The translations under genes were made by a program, and so were the position numbers. Below are positions 23,610-34,910 of a stretch of 64,000 nucleotides of DNA, piece after piece (position 1 is the stretch's first letter; the number at the start of each line of letters is the position of its first letter). Where the stretch lies: positions 23,932 through 87,931 of the forward strand of contig QANU01064758.1 of NCBI GenBank assembly GCA_003254905.1. Direction: 5' to 3'. This DNA is from Nissolia schottii (lineage: Eukaryota; Streptophyta; Magnoliopsida; Fabales; Fabaceae). Below the pieces are notes generated by a model, which worked only from the letters and a program-made list of their open reading frames with translations, was not told where the DNA came from and did no database searches.

Positions 23610-24534
23610 TGTAACATCCCGTTTTTCCCTTAGAGAAATATTCGTAAGAATAAACATTAAATAATTCTTGAAATATGATTAGGGAGCTAGGTGGGGAAAT
23701 TCTCAGGTTAAATACCCATAGGACATAAGGTGTGTTGCTGCAGGAAATTTCGCAAACTGCCAAAAAATACACAAATGCCTTCAAATAATAATAGTCCTAG
23801 GTTAAGGGAAATTAGGAGATCGCGACGATATGATCGGAATATTTTTCAGACCACCGTATGTGACGTACCGGGACAGCGAGCGATAAAACACGAGCAAAAC
23901 GGGACCGGGAAAAGTAAAAAATTCCAAATCCCACGTGATGCATTCAGATTTCCCAAGGAAAATAATTTAAAATTCATTTACTATTCATTAAATTGACATA
24001 TGAATTATCTTAATAATTAATTAATTAATTAAGAAAATACAAAATGGCAATTTGGTAATTATGAAGAGGGGTAAAAGGGTAATTTTAGGGGGCTGATCCT
24101 TGGCTGTAAATAGCCAGCCCATTCAACCATTTTTCAGAGAAATCCCTCTCTTAGCTGAAACTCTACTCGTGTGCACTGCGGTTACACGAACCGGAGACCG
24201 ATCAAAGCTTGGAAAAAGCTTGGCTCACGGACGACTACTCTCTCCCACCTTTTTCATCACTTTACTAGCTTTGAGGAAGTGGGTAACTTAGGCTTTTACT
24301 CACGTCCTTGGTGCTCTTGAGTTCTTGGTGAATATATGTGTGTTTAGGTGATATTTGTGATAGTTGTAGATGGTTAGGGATGATCATGCATGTAGATAGT
24401 AGGCTAGGTCTTGGTGGGTTGTAATGGATGGAATTATGTGGAAATATCCTTGAGAAAGCATGAGAAGAAGGCATGGAAAAAATGAAAAGAAAGAAGGCCA
24501 AAACTCACAAAACAGGTTCTGGTGCGTCCCAGGG

Positions 24535-27130
24535 TGTAACATCCCTGCTAATTGCCCACTTCCATGGTAGTAAGCAATGCTCACAGGGTTGTTATGCGTT
24601 GTGCCAGGTTAACTTTTACCCTTACTTTTACCTTTGCAAATAGTTCTTATGCGAAAGTATGGACCAATTTGAAAATTATTCTTTTACAGTACCAGTTTGT
24701 AAATTAGGGGTCGTGCATGATTTAGATAACATATAACAACAATCACTATAGGTTAAGGGTAACTGAAGCAGAACATAAAGAGTATATGTGCATATGTATA
24801 TATAAATACAACCGAGGTCCAACATAGTACACATTGTCATAATAATACATATGTACACAAAATGGATCTAAGTCCTAATACATAATACAAAACATATATT
24901 CTCCAAAACATATATTCCCCTCGTGTCAGCATCGTCCCGGTGTCTTGACCTCAATCTGCTGTCAGTCCAACTGCTCCGCATACCTGGATCCATAACCAAG
25001 TGGGTGGGGGTGAGAACTCTTGGTCCTCAGTGGGGTCCCTCAGCACTAACAATGGTTCATTTTCTCGGTCATCCTCCCGGTCGTTCAGGGGTCTCTAAGT
25101 GAGCATACATATTAAAATCCTACTGATTATTATCTTTGCCTAGGATCCTGAATAACTTTATCTATATTACTACGTGATCAGGGAACTAGTCTTGCTTATC
25201 TAGGTTCTCGCACTTTCTACCCTTAACCATCGTAACACCATCACATAAACATGTATGCTGACAGACACAATTGATCATCACGCATATGTTGCGCGGTAAA
25301 CCTTCCACCATGCTTGCCAGGCACGGGACATTTCATAGTATCTATGCAATAGGTCATCATGCCGATGAGGCATGGATTTCAATGCATGTTCTCATACCGT
25401 TCATCATATTCTCCTGTTCCTGTGTCCCAGTACTCCCTCATACACCTCAGGACCGTCGTCCCCATGGTGGTGTACGACCTGCCTTCTCTGTCTGTTTCCC
25501 GGGCAAACATGACTCCACCCCCCTCCCGGGTGGCGAGGCGCCGCCCTCTTGGCTAAGCCGGAAGCGGACCATATCATATACATACTCATCACATCATAAT
25601 CCATTTCTCTTGCTATCACATGCCATGCATATCATCTTTCTTTTCTCTCATATGCACATTTATCTTTTCTCATCATGCTCTTGTTCCTACATTTCATTAT
25701 CATCTTTCATTCATTACCTTTTATTCATTAAACAACAATCCTCTAGTGATCTATCCTCATGATGCATGATTTACCAAAACCCATAACCACATAATCACAC
25801 CAATCATCAACAACTATAATCCTATACAATGATCTAAGTTTCTATACTGGTTGGAACATGTAGAAAAGCTAAGAGACTCAAAGGCTTCAGGTTTCATTCG
25901 AATGACTAGGGGTGCATTCGAATGAAACGCTGCGAGTTCTTTCATTCGAATCCCTCGAGAATTCAATCGATTGAAATCCTGCTCAGACTTTCATTCGATT
26001 GATCACTCCTGCATTCGACTGAAATCCCTTGGGAATTCATTCGAATCCTTGGGGATTTCATTCGAATCCCATAGTAAAAATCCCCCCAGTGAGAGTAACT
26101 TTTCCGGAGGTTTTCGGTGCGTAACATTTCTGCTTCTACAGTGATCTAATCAGTACACTTATGATTTTTAAACAGCAAAATCCTCAAATTCTAACCTATG
26201 CACCTTATGTTCTATCATTTGTACAAAGTAGTTTTTCAGTCAAAAGCACAAAAATACATATATACAGTCATAACATAAACCATATAGAGAGTGGGCTTAG
26301 GATTACCCACTTTCCAGGCACACTGGGAAGTTGTTAGAAACGACTTCCGAGAGCTTTAGGATGATCCTGCTATTTTTCCTGAGTCCAATGGAGTAATCGT
26401 CGCGCGCACAAACGGATAGAGTAACAGTATAGCAGATGAAAAACTTAAAGAAAATGGCACTGAGGCCGTGGTATTTATAAGCTTCAGGGGGTGGCTTTTA
26501 GCTTCCTGACGAAGCTTTGTTTCTTTTTCATTTCTTTTTCCTTTTTTTTCAAAATTATCTTTTAAGTTTATTTACCCTTTTTGCCGTTCCTTTAATTTTT
26601 ATTTCCTTTTATATCCTAACTTTGTTTTCCCCTTTTGCTCTTCACCTTTTTAATTATTTCCCCTTTTGTCCTTTTCTTTATTTATTATTTTTTTCTTTAT
26701 TTCCCTGTTACCAACGTGGGAATAAATTTCTAAACCAGGTCAATTTATTTCGCGATCATGTTTGATCACGTTTTGTCATTTTTCGGTCGTGTTCGGATAT
26801 TCTAAAAATATTCCAAGCACATATCCGCGATCTGCTAATTTCCCGGATCATAAAGATATGTCCGGTTAAGGTATTCGTGAATTTATTACTCAGAGGAAAT
26901 TTTCACAGATACCTTAAGTGTCTACCGAAATTCCAATTTTTGTCAAAATTTGGCACGGACCTCGTGGCACTCTGCGAGATCAAGAAACAATTACTTAACT
27001 GGCGTTTGGAAGCAATTAATGTTCTAAATAATTTTTCCAGTCCAAATAATCGCATCTGATGTGCTTTTAATTAAGCCAAAAATTGGGATTTTCGTGAAAT
27101 TCTCGTAAGGGGAAAATTCGGGATGTTACA
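24535..27130 (-). repeat. 3' LTR of the gag-only element (2596 bp)
   Basis: On the plus strand it begins TGTAACATCCCTGC and ends CGGGATGTTACA. It contains the palindrome array A2 at 25889-26068 and the U3 block TGATCATGTTTGATCA near 26753. It is full-length, unlike its partner, which has lost about 240 bp near its outer end. Confidence 0.85.
25889..26068. repeat. Palindrome array A2 (CATTCGAATG type), 8 copies
   Basis: TCGA centres start at 25898, 25918, 25946, 25967, 25995, 26015, 26041 and 26062, with spacings 20, 28, 21, 28, 20, 26, 21. Typical words are TTTCATTCGAATG, CATTCGAATGAAA and TTCAATCGATTGAAA. The same array recurs in the other LTR at 37275-37455. Confidence 0.88.
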
Positions 27131-27145
27131 TTCTACCCCCTTAAA
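27131..27145 (-). other. Polypurine tract of the gag-only element
   Basis: On the minus strand TTTAAGGGGGTAGAA abuts the 3' LTR start TGTAACATCCCG. It is the expected priming site for plus-strand DNA synthesis. Confidence 0.75.
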
Positions 27146-27199
27146 AGAATTTCGCCCCGAAATTCTAGCGTCACTAGGGGTCCTGAGTATTTACTATTC

Positions 27200-27489
27200 T
27201 TACCGTGGTTTAGTCTTCTGCACCAGCTTCCCTTCGCATGTCCTCGTAGTCAGACCACATGGTGAAGACTCGTCCTTGCGGCAGAATCGCGGTTGGGTGG
27301 TAGGTTGGGCCGCGGTGTAATTCTTGGCAAAATGTCCGCTTTCTCCGTATCTGTGGCAGATACCTGACTGGTTGACGGGAAGGGCTACCCTACATGCCTT
27401 GGAGACGTGGCCGGGTTTCCCACATCGGTAACAAACGGCCTTTCCCATCAAGCACTCTCCACTGTGAGGCTTTCCACACTTCGGGCAAG
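27200..27489 (-). pseudogene. Gag C-terminal zinc-knuckle segment of the gag-only element
   Basis: Minus-strand frame with a canonical CCHC knuckle (CYRCGKPGHVSKAC) and a degenerate second one (CHRYGESGHFAKNY, in which two Cys are Tyr). It continues the gag frame broken by the Athila-like insertion: the upstream half lies at 34911-35751. It ends in a stop at about 27200, only 55-70 bases before the polypurine tract, which shows that no pol remains. Confidence 0.75.
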
Positions 27490-27494
27490 GTGGC

Positions 27495-29149
27495 TGATGA
27501 AAGCCTATTTAACCACTTTCTCTAATCTTGACACAGCTTAGGTTTTGTCACAACTGTGCCAAGTTCGTCGAAATCTTATCTGCGCTTTTGTCATTCAATA
27601 TAAATATATACCTACTTTACGACTTTCAGATCCACAAGGGATCCAATTGCAGTATAGTCGGGTATAGTCGAATCCACAGAGAGTTGCAAAAATACCATTC
27701 TTGAGTTAAGTTAATTAAACAATGAAGTCAAGGATTTGATAATTTGTTTAATAGTTAAATAAGTAGATAAACAACATAAAAGTAAATAGGAAACAAATTA
27801 GAGGTAGTTCCAGAGCTTGTTGGGAATTTTAATCACATCATAGTTTCATGCATCTAGTTACTTATTACATAGAACTATCAATTGATTGCCCGCCACCAGT
27901 TCTTATCTTTTTCATTGCTTTCGCATATGAAAAGATTACAGGTTTCCCTTGTCAAACTGTCACTTTCGCACACAAGCTTTAACAAAGTACGCCAGCATTA
28001 ATCCAGATGTTAAAACGGCTAATCTTTATTCCAGTTATGGCAACAAGATTAGATGAAATGGTTTAGTTCCGACTCTAATGATTGTAACTCTCGTTCACAA
28101 CATTCAAGTCTAGAATCTAGTTAAGCATAATGATGTTGATCTTAACTTGGTTATGATTTAATTAGTATAACTGTCATTCATACAACTAAATCCCAAATCA
28201 AGAATCAAAACACTAAACAAAGACTAGCATTAAGTACAAAACCATTCAAGCAGATCATAAGAAAAGGATAGATTCATATGTAATAGTTACATGGATACAA
28301 GAAAACTACAATAATGATCAAATTCCCAACAAAAAGAGGATTAGGAATCCATCTTACAAGAGTATCTCGGAGGCAAGGTTTAGGCGCTTACCATGACACG
28401 TACTCACGCTATCATGGCCATGGCTTCGCCGAGCTTCCTCGATTCTCCTGGCTCCTTCACAAGCCTCGTCTTTGTTCCTAACCTAACCTAAACTAAACTA
28501 AGCTTGAAAGTGTAAAGAAAATGTGGAAGAATGGTGTTTTGGGGGGAGGAAGAGGGATGGTTTGAAGTGTGGCTCGGCCTTCCTATTTATAGGCAAATTC
28601 TGGGCCCATCGCTCAGCAGTTTTGATGGCTCCACTGAGCGATTATGTCTTCATTGCTGAGCGGCGGTGCTGTTATCGCTGAGCGGCTGTACTTTTTACGC
28701 GGAGTAATAAATGCTCCGGCAGCTTTTGCAGGGCAGCGCTGACGTGGCAGGACGGCGCCAGGCTGGCTCCAGCTGGCGCAATAAATGCGCCGGTGCAAGT
28801 TGCTGCTGACGTACTTTCGCTAAGCGATAAAGGTTGTACCGCTGAGCGGTGGTTTCGCGGACGCTGAGCGATAAACACTTTTCCGCGGAGCGGTTCTTGT
28901 CTTTGGCGCTGAGCGAAAATGTTGTGCCGCTGAGCGGTCCTGCTTAATTTCATCTTTTGACTTCTTTTCCGCTTTTGCCTTTTTCTCCATTCTTCTATGG
29001 GATTATTCTTCGTTATTTCTGCTTGCATCCATCTTCAAAATATATTAGAAACCTTCAAAATATGGGGAATTCATTAGATAATTTGTTGAAACATAAACAA
29101 ATAAATGCCTTTTTAAATGATGAAAATTGCGTATTTTGGGCATTTAATA
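27495..29149 (-). repeat. 3' LTR of the Athila-like element
   Basis: Near-identical to 33253-34905. It carries the palindrome ladder B3 (28610-28937) and a minus-strand TATA (plus 28584-28592 region). The inner edge is next to the polypurine-like AAGTCAAGGGGAG on the minus strand (29150-29164). Confidence 0.85.
28610..28937. repeat. Palindrome ladder B3 (CGCTGAGCG type), 22-bp pitch
   Basis: First block: copies start at 28610, 28632, 28654, 28676 and 28698 (last degenerate), 22 bp apart each time. Second block: 28818, 28840, 28862, 28884, 28907 and 28928, spaced 22, 22, 22, 23, 21. The spacers are unrelated to one another. The same ladder is in the 5' LTR (34369-34696) and the solo LTR (15372-15647). 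Confidence 0.88.
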
Positions 29150-29164
29150 CTCCCCTTGACTTAA
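29150..29164 (-). other. Polypurine tract of the Athila-like element
   Basis: The minus-strand sequence GTCAAGGGGAG lies directly before the 3' LTR start. Further upstream on that strand comes 'gtttgaggacaaacaaggtttta', a phrase typical of Athila-type 3' ends. Confidence 0.65.
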
Positions 29165-29404
29165 AACCTTGTTTGTCCTCAAACAAGAGGTAGTAGAATT
29201 ATTTTTACAAGAGATTGATGCTTATGAACAACTGGTTAATGTAATGAATTGAAATGTTTCAGATAGTTTAAGCTTGAGACCATGTGAGGCACCATAGAAC
29301 CTGAACAAGTCACATGCACAAGTACTTGAATAGCATAAGAAAATTACTCTGTCCAATGTCTTTTCCACCAAGGAAATTATCTTTATCGCACAATGGTCAG
29401 TGGA

Positions 29405-30333
29405 CCGATTTAGGGGTGAGTATTTCGCTCAATATCACCATTGAATCACATTAATTTAAATTTGTTACCTTTCTCACCATTCAATGTCAAAGTATGGTCA
29501 TGCAAGGATCACAAAGGACTTTTAAGGGTTGCAATGGGGCCAGGCTACAAAGAAAATTGGTTTTTCTGGATATGCAAATATTTCCAATCAAGAGAGCAAT
29601 GAAAACCATCTCCTTGTTGTCACCTGTTTCCTTTTCAACATTTTTCTTTTTCAACCTTTCTTCTCCTTAATTCCCAATTCCTTTCGTTTTCTTTCTTTTT
29701 ATTTGGGAATAAGACCATTTCTTTTTCTACTTTTTGCTTCTTGTTCTTTTAATTCTTCTTTTGTGCATTCCCACTTTTGCCCATCCTTGTCTCCCCATGC
29801 CTTAGAGTTTTGCTCATAATCCAATTTTGAATGCTCTCTTATTTCCGGATATTAAGGGACAGCATTGTNCCGATTTAGGGGTGAGTATTTCGCTTAATAT
29901 CACCATTGAATCACATTAATTTAAATTTGTTACCTTTCTCACCATTCAATGTCAAAGTATGGTCATGCAAGGATCACAAAGGACTTTTAAGGGTTGCAAT
30001 GGGGCCAGGCTACAAAGAAAATTGGTTTTTCTGGATATGCAAATATTTCCAATCAAGAGAGCAATGAAAACCATCTCCTTGTTGTCACCTGTTTCCTTTT
30101 CAACATTTTTCTTTTTCAACCTTTCTTCTCCTTAATTCCCAATTCCTTTCGTTTTCTTTCTTTTTATTTGGGAATAAGGCCATTTCTTTTTCTACTTTTT
30201 GCTTCTTGTTCTTTTAATTCTTCTTTTGTGCATTCCCACTTTTGCCCATCCTTGTCTCCCCATGCCTTAGAGTTTTGCTCATAATCCAATTTTGAATGCT
30301 CTCTTATTTCCGGATATTAAGGGACAGCATTGT
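29405..30333. repeat. 464-bp direct duplication joined by a single N (probable assembly artefact)
   Basis: 29405-29868 and 29870-30333 are nearly identical: I see two differences, near 29435/29900 and 29715/30179. They are separated only by the N at 29869. The repeat lies in the non-coding 3' part of the Athila-like interior. A one-base N at the junction suggests that two overlapping contigs were abutted rather than merged. Confidence 0.85.
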
Positions 30334-31613
30334 TTTTCTTTTTAGGTTCGGGGATTAATGAACAAAAATTTTCTCATGTTAGGCTCAAATGGGGTGGCAA
30401 AGGATATTCCTAAGTAAAGGTTGGTTTTATTTGGCCAAGTGGGTTTAAATTCTAAAGAACAAAATGCCTTGATCATCTCCTATTATTTCCATACAATTCA
30501 TCAAAATTAGAGACTCAGACAAATTCAATTGTGCAAAACAATGGTGATTCTCTCTTAGCTCACTAAGTGTTTAGGCTCACTCCCTTACTTGGTTAGGTTT
30601 AATTTCCTTGATTTCAAAACATTTTCAAGGTTATGCTTTATGCAAACAAATAGAAATATACATCATGACATGTCCCTGGTATCTATGTACATACTCAAAA
30701 AGGTCTATTATGGATATGAAACAATTCAATTCATGATGCAAATTTGTTCATGCATCAAACCAAGTAAAATAAACTACTACTTTGTTTTCAAACAAACAAG
30801 TTTTAGGCACATATTAACTAACTAAGGTAATTGATTAAGGTGCTAGAGAGATTAGAAATGCTCCCTGTTCATGGTGAATATGTTTCTTTGACGTAGCCTC
30901 CTTAGTGTAGTCTCTTGGCAGTTGTTTGGGCTACTTCATCTTGCTTCAATGTTAGAGGCTCATCCTCCTTGAGCAATCATGCTCTTCGTCCTCTAGAAGT
31001 GTGTCTCTCTTTTGATGTTTGTAAGAACTTCATTTGGTTGTTTTCCAGCCTGCAAAAACAATCAAAGAAAACTTCCTTTCTTCTAAGTAGCATTAGAGAG
31101 ATCATGGTTTTATTTTGAATCCTTTTGTAGACAGAATTTCCTACGATTACGGACAGAATTTCCCGCTTAAGTGGTCAGAAGTTCCCACTTATTGTGGACA
31201 GAATTTCCCACAATGATTTATGGATTCAAAAATAAAACATCTTAAGGTGCTTTTTGAAAAGATTCTTTTCTTTAAAATTTTGTAATTCTAAATAAATAAG
31301 AATTACATCATGGGCACCTTCCCAAACAATTGATTTAAAGGTTATAAATCAGTTATTAGGTTTAGAATCCAAGTGCTTCGAGTAAAAGTGCGTGGAAAAA
31401 GATTTTGGCACTTAAAATCTTAACCTAATTACATGATTTAGATACCTTTAATGTCTTTTCACCATATTTTATAAAATTATTCTTAACACCTTAAATTAAT
31501 TAACCTTTTTTAAAATTACTAAACTACTAAAATAATAATAAAACTTACACAACACTGGGTTGCCTCCCAGACAGCGCTTAGTTTAACGTCTTTAGCTCGA
31601 CGCCTTTTTCTTT
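30334..31613. other. Non-coding interior of the Athila-like element
   Basis: A+T-rich, no domain seen. This is where pol would lie in an autonomous relative. The phrase 'acagaatttccc' recurs several times near 31130-31210. Confidence 0.5.
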
Positions 31614-33069
31614 CTAGCTCCCTTCCTCATCATCAGTCCTTCTCCCCAGGAAAGAGTCTTTGGGGTTCAGCTCCGGGTTGGCCGTGAACCTCTTCTTTTT
31701 CAACTCCGCTATATCAGTAGCCAATTGTCCTAGTTGTGTCTCCAAATTCCTAATAGAGGCTTCGTTGTTCTTTTGATTAATCATTGATTGTTCCATAAAC
31801 TGATTAAACGTCTCCTTTATTTTGGAATTTGAATAAACTGGTGGCTGATTCTGATATGGGTGGGGTGGTTGGTACGACTGTTGCGGAGCTTTGTTAAATG
31901 AGGGCCCAGCCTCTTGCCTCCATGACTCTTGAAAGTTTTGATTCGGCTCTCTTTGGAAATTATTTTGATAGGGTGGCCTTTGCTGGTTATCAAGGAAGTG
32001 AACCTCTTCTTCCCTGAAATGACAGTTAATAGACGTGTGATCACCATTACAAATTTCACATTGAAATACCTGTTGCCTTTTTGCGTCGCGAGCCTCCTTG
32101 ATCTGCTTTGGCAACTCGTTTAGGGCCTTCTTCACCTCGTCTATTTGTTGCTGGAGTTGCTTGTTTTGGGCAAGAATTGCGTCGTTTACGCCCAGTTCAA
32201 GCACTCCTCCTCTTCTAGGACCTTTGTGGTACTGGCCTTGTTGATCTGTCAAGGCCATGGATTCAATAATGGAGATAGCTTCTTCAGGAGTTTTGGACAT
32301 TATCTGTCCACCAGCTGCAGCATCAAGCATGAGTTTATGCTATTGTTGGAGTCCGTTGCGGAAGATATGGATTTGTGTGCAGGCATCGAACCCATGATTC
32401 GGGCATTTTCTCAACATGGATTTGTATCGCTCCCAGGCTTCACAGAGACTTTCTCCGGGTACCTGCACAAATGTAGCAATTGTAGTCTTTAAATCCATAA
32501 ATTTAGATTAAGAAAAGTACCTGGCACAAAACTCTTCCTCCAACTGATCCCAGTTTGACAGAATATGTTGTGGTTGATCTAGCAACCACTCCTTAGCTTT
32601 CCCGATCAAGGTCAGGGGAAAATATCCTCAAAAAAATTGATTCTTCATCGGTCTCGGACATTCCCGCGATCCCACAGAGTTCATAGAATTTCGTCAAATG
32701 AGCATACGGATCCTCATGATCGAAACCTGCAAAAGGGTTAGCATATAACAATTTAACCAAACCAGGTTGCATCTGAGGTTGTCTTTGAGCTCCAGTAGTT
32801 CTGCTCATTCGAATAATGTTTCTAGGGGTAAAGTTAACAAATCCCCTATTATCGCTGGCTCCCGTTGCGTTGCCAACTCCAGTGTCACCAGTTCCAGTGG
32901 TTTCAGCCATGGTTTCTTCTTGGTTGGTTGAAGAAGTTGATGATGAAGTTGTCTCTTGTTCCTCTCTTTGTTTGGCTAAGTGCTTTTTCTTCTTTTTACT
33001 GTTTCTCCTCGAAGTAGCTTCAATTTCAGGGTCAAACAACAATTGATCTTTTGAAGTCTTACCTCGCAA
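31614..33069 (-). pseudogene. Gag of the Athila-like element, frameshifted
   Basis: Two minus-strand frames (33069-32593, 32330-31614), with a disrupted 260-bp stretch between them, form one gag. The N-terminal part includes a Lys-rich segment, a Ser/Thr-rich linker and the gag core (LLYANPFAGFDHEDPYAHL). The second part begins with DAAAGGQIMSKTPEEA, characteristic of Athila-type gag. It then has a coiled-coil-like stretch, a zinc-knuckle-like CEICNGDHTSINCH and a Pro/Gln-rich tail. Gag assembles the virus-like particle. No protease or pol frame follows. Confidence 0.75.
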
Positions 33070-33230
33070 TTGCTAAGAAAAATTCACACTAGCCAAATAA
33101 GATCAAAACAAGAGTTCACAAAATAACAACATAGTTCATAAAATAACGAAAATAAAGACTATACAATATTTTACAGATATTCACAATTGTTTAACTAAAC
33201 AAAACTCAAGCTATGTAATTTTGACGCAAC

Positions 33231-33248
33231 TCCCCGCCAACGGCGCCA
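33231..33248 (-). promoter_or_regulatory. Primer-binding site of the Athila-like element
   Basis: On the minus strand TGGCGCCGTTGGCGGGGA differs by one base from the usual Athila primer site complementary to the 3' end of tRNA-Asp. It lies four bases from the end of the 5' LTR (33253). Confidence 0.8.
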
Positions 33249-33252
33249 AATT

Positions 33253-34905
33253 TGATGAAAGCCTATTTAACCACTTTCTCCAATCTTGACACAACTTAGG
33301 TTTTGTCACAACTGTGCCAAGTTCATCGAAAGCTTATCTGCGCTTTTATCGTTCAAATTAAATATATACATACTTTACGGCTTTCAGATCCACAAGGGAT
33401 CCAATTGCAGTATAGTCGGGTATAGTCGAATCCACAAAGAGTTGCAAAAATACCGTTCTTGAGTTAAGTTAATTAAACAATGAAGTGAAGGATTTGATAA
33501 TTTGTTTAATAGTTAAATAAGTAGATAAACAACATAAAAGAATAGGAAACAAATTAGAGGTAGTTCCAGAGCTTGTTGGGAATTTTAATCACATCATAGT
33601 TTCATGCATCCAGTTACTTATTACATAGAACTATCAATTGATTGCCTGCCACCAGTTCTTATCTTTTTCATTGCTTTCGCATATGAAAAGATTACAGGTT
33701 TCCCTTGTCAAACTGTCGCTTTCGCACACAAGCTTTAACAAAGTACGCCAGCATTAATCCAGATGTTAAAACGGCTAATCTTTATTCCAGTTATGGCAGC
33801 AAGATTAGATGAAATGGTTTAGTTCCGACTCTAATGATTGTAACTCTCGTTCACAACGTTCAAGTCTAGAATCTAGTTAAGCATAATGATGTTGATCTTA
33901 ACTTGGTTATGATTTAATTAGTATAACTGTCGTTCATACAACTAAATCCCAAATCAAGAATCAAAACACTAAACAAAGACTAGCATTAAGTACAAAACCA
34001 TTTAAGCAGATCATAAGAAAACGATAGATTCATATGTAATAGTTACATGGATACAAGCAAACTACAATAATGACCAAAATCCCAACAAAAAGAGGATTAG
34101 GAATCCATCTTACAAGAGAATCTCAGAGGCAAGGTTTAGACGCTTACCATGACACGTACTCACGCCGTCATGACAGCGGTTCGCCAAGCTTCTTCGATCT
34201 CCCGGCTCCTTCACAAGCCTCCTCTTTGTTCCTAACCTAACCTAAACTAAACTAAACTAAGCTTGAAAGTGTAAAGAAAATGTGGAAGAATGGTTTTTTG
34301 GGGGGAAGAAGAGGGATGGTTTGAAGTGTGGCTCGGCCCTCCTATTTATAGGCAAATTCTGGGTCCATCGCTCAGTGGTTTTGATGGCTCCGCTGAGCGA
34401 TTATGTATTCATCGCTGACCAGCGGTGCTGTTATCGCTGAGCGGCAGTACTTTTTACGCGGAGTAATAAATGCTCCGGCAGCTTTTGCAGGGCGGCGCTG
34501 ACATGGCAGGGCGGCACCAGGCTGGCTCTAGCTGGCGCAATAAATGTGACGGTGCAAGTTGCTGCCGACGTACTTTCGCTAAGCGATAAAGGTTGTACCG
34601 CTGAGCGGTGGTTCCGCCGACGCTGAGCGATAAACACTTTTCAGCGGAGCGGTTCTTGTCTTTGGCGCTAAGCGGAAATGTTGTGCCGCTGAGCGGTCCT
34701 GCTTAATTTTATCTTTTGACTTCTTTTCCGCTTTTGCTTTCTCCATTCTTCTATGGGATTATTCTTCGTTATTTCTGCTTGCATCCATATTCAAAATATA
34801 TTAGAAACCTTCAAAATATGGGGAATTCATTAGATAATTTGTTGAAACATAAACAAATAAATGCCTTTTTAAATGATGAAAATTGCGTATTTTGGGCATT
34901 TAACA
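33253..34905 (-). repeat. 5' LTR of the Athila-like element
   Basis: 1653 bp. On the minus strand it starts TGTTAAATGCCC and ends GGCTTTCATCA. It contains ladder B4 and a TATA box (plus 34343-34350). Confidence 0.88.
34369..34696. repeat. Palindrome ladder B4 (CGCTGAGCG type)
   Basis: Copies start at 34369, 34391, 34413, 34435 (22 apart) and at 34577, 34599, 34621, 34643, 34666, 34687 (22, 22, 22, 23, 21). Phasing is identical to the sister LTR at 28610-28937. Confidence 0.85.
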
Positions 34906-34910
34906 GTGGC

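Larger units (their letters stand above)
27495..34905 (-). mobile_element. Gag-only Athila-like Ty3/gypsy element, minus strand, complete with two LTRs
   Basis: Perfect 5-bp target duplication GTGGC (27490-27494, 34906-34910). LTRs of about 1.65 kb (33253-34905 5', 27495-29149 3') start TG and end CA, with the inner copy mutated to TA at 29148-29149. The primer site next to the 5' LTR matches tRNA-Asp type priming, typical of Athila. The interior (29150-33230) encodes only gag; no protease, RT or integrase. It is non-autonomous. The insert splits the gag of the host element. Confidence 0.88.

Noticed and set aside
25271-25762. Open frame of 163 codons on the plus strand, repeated identically at 36657-37148
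   Set aside because: Both copies lie inside the two LTRs of the gag-only element, antisense to it, and are identical only because the LTRs are. Composition is low complexity and no domain is visible.
29529-30284. Two identical 96-codon frames in tandem
   Set aside because: Produced by the 464-bp duplication in the non-coding interior of the Athila-like element, probably an assembly artefact.
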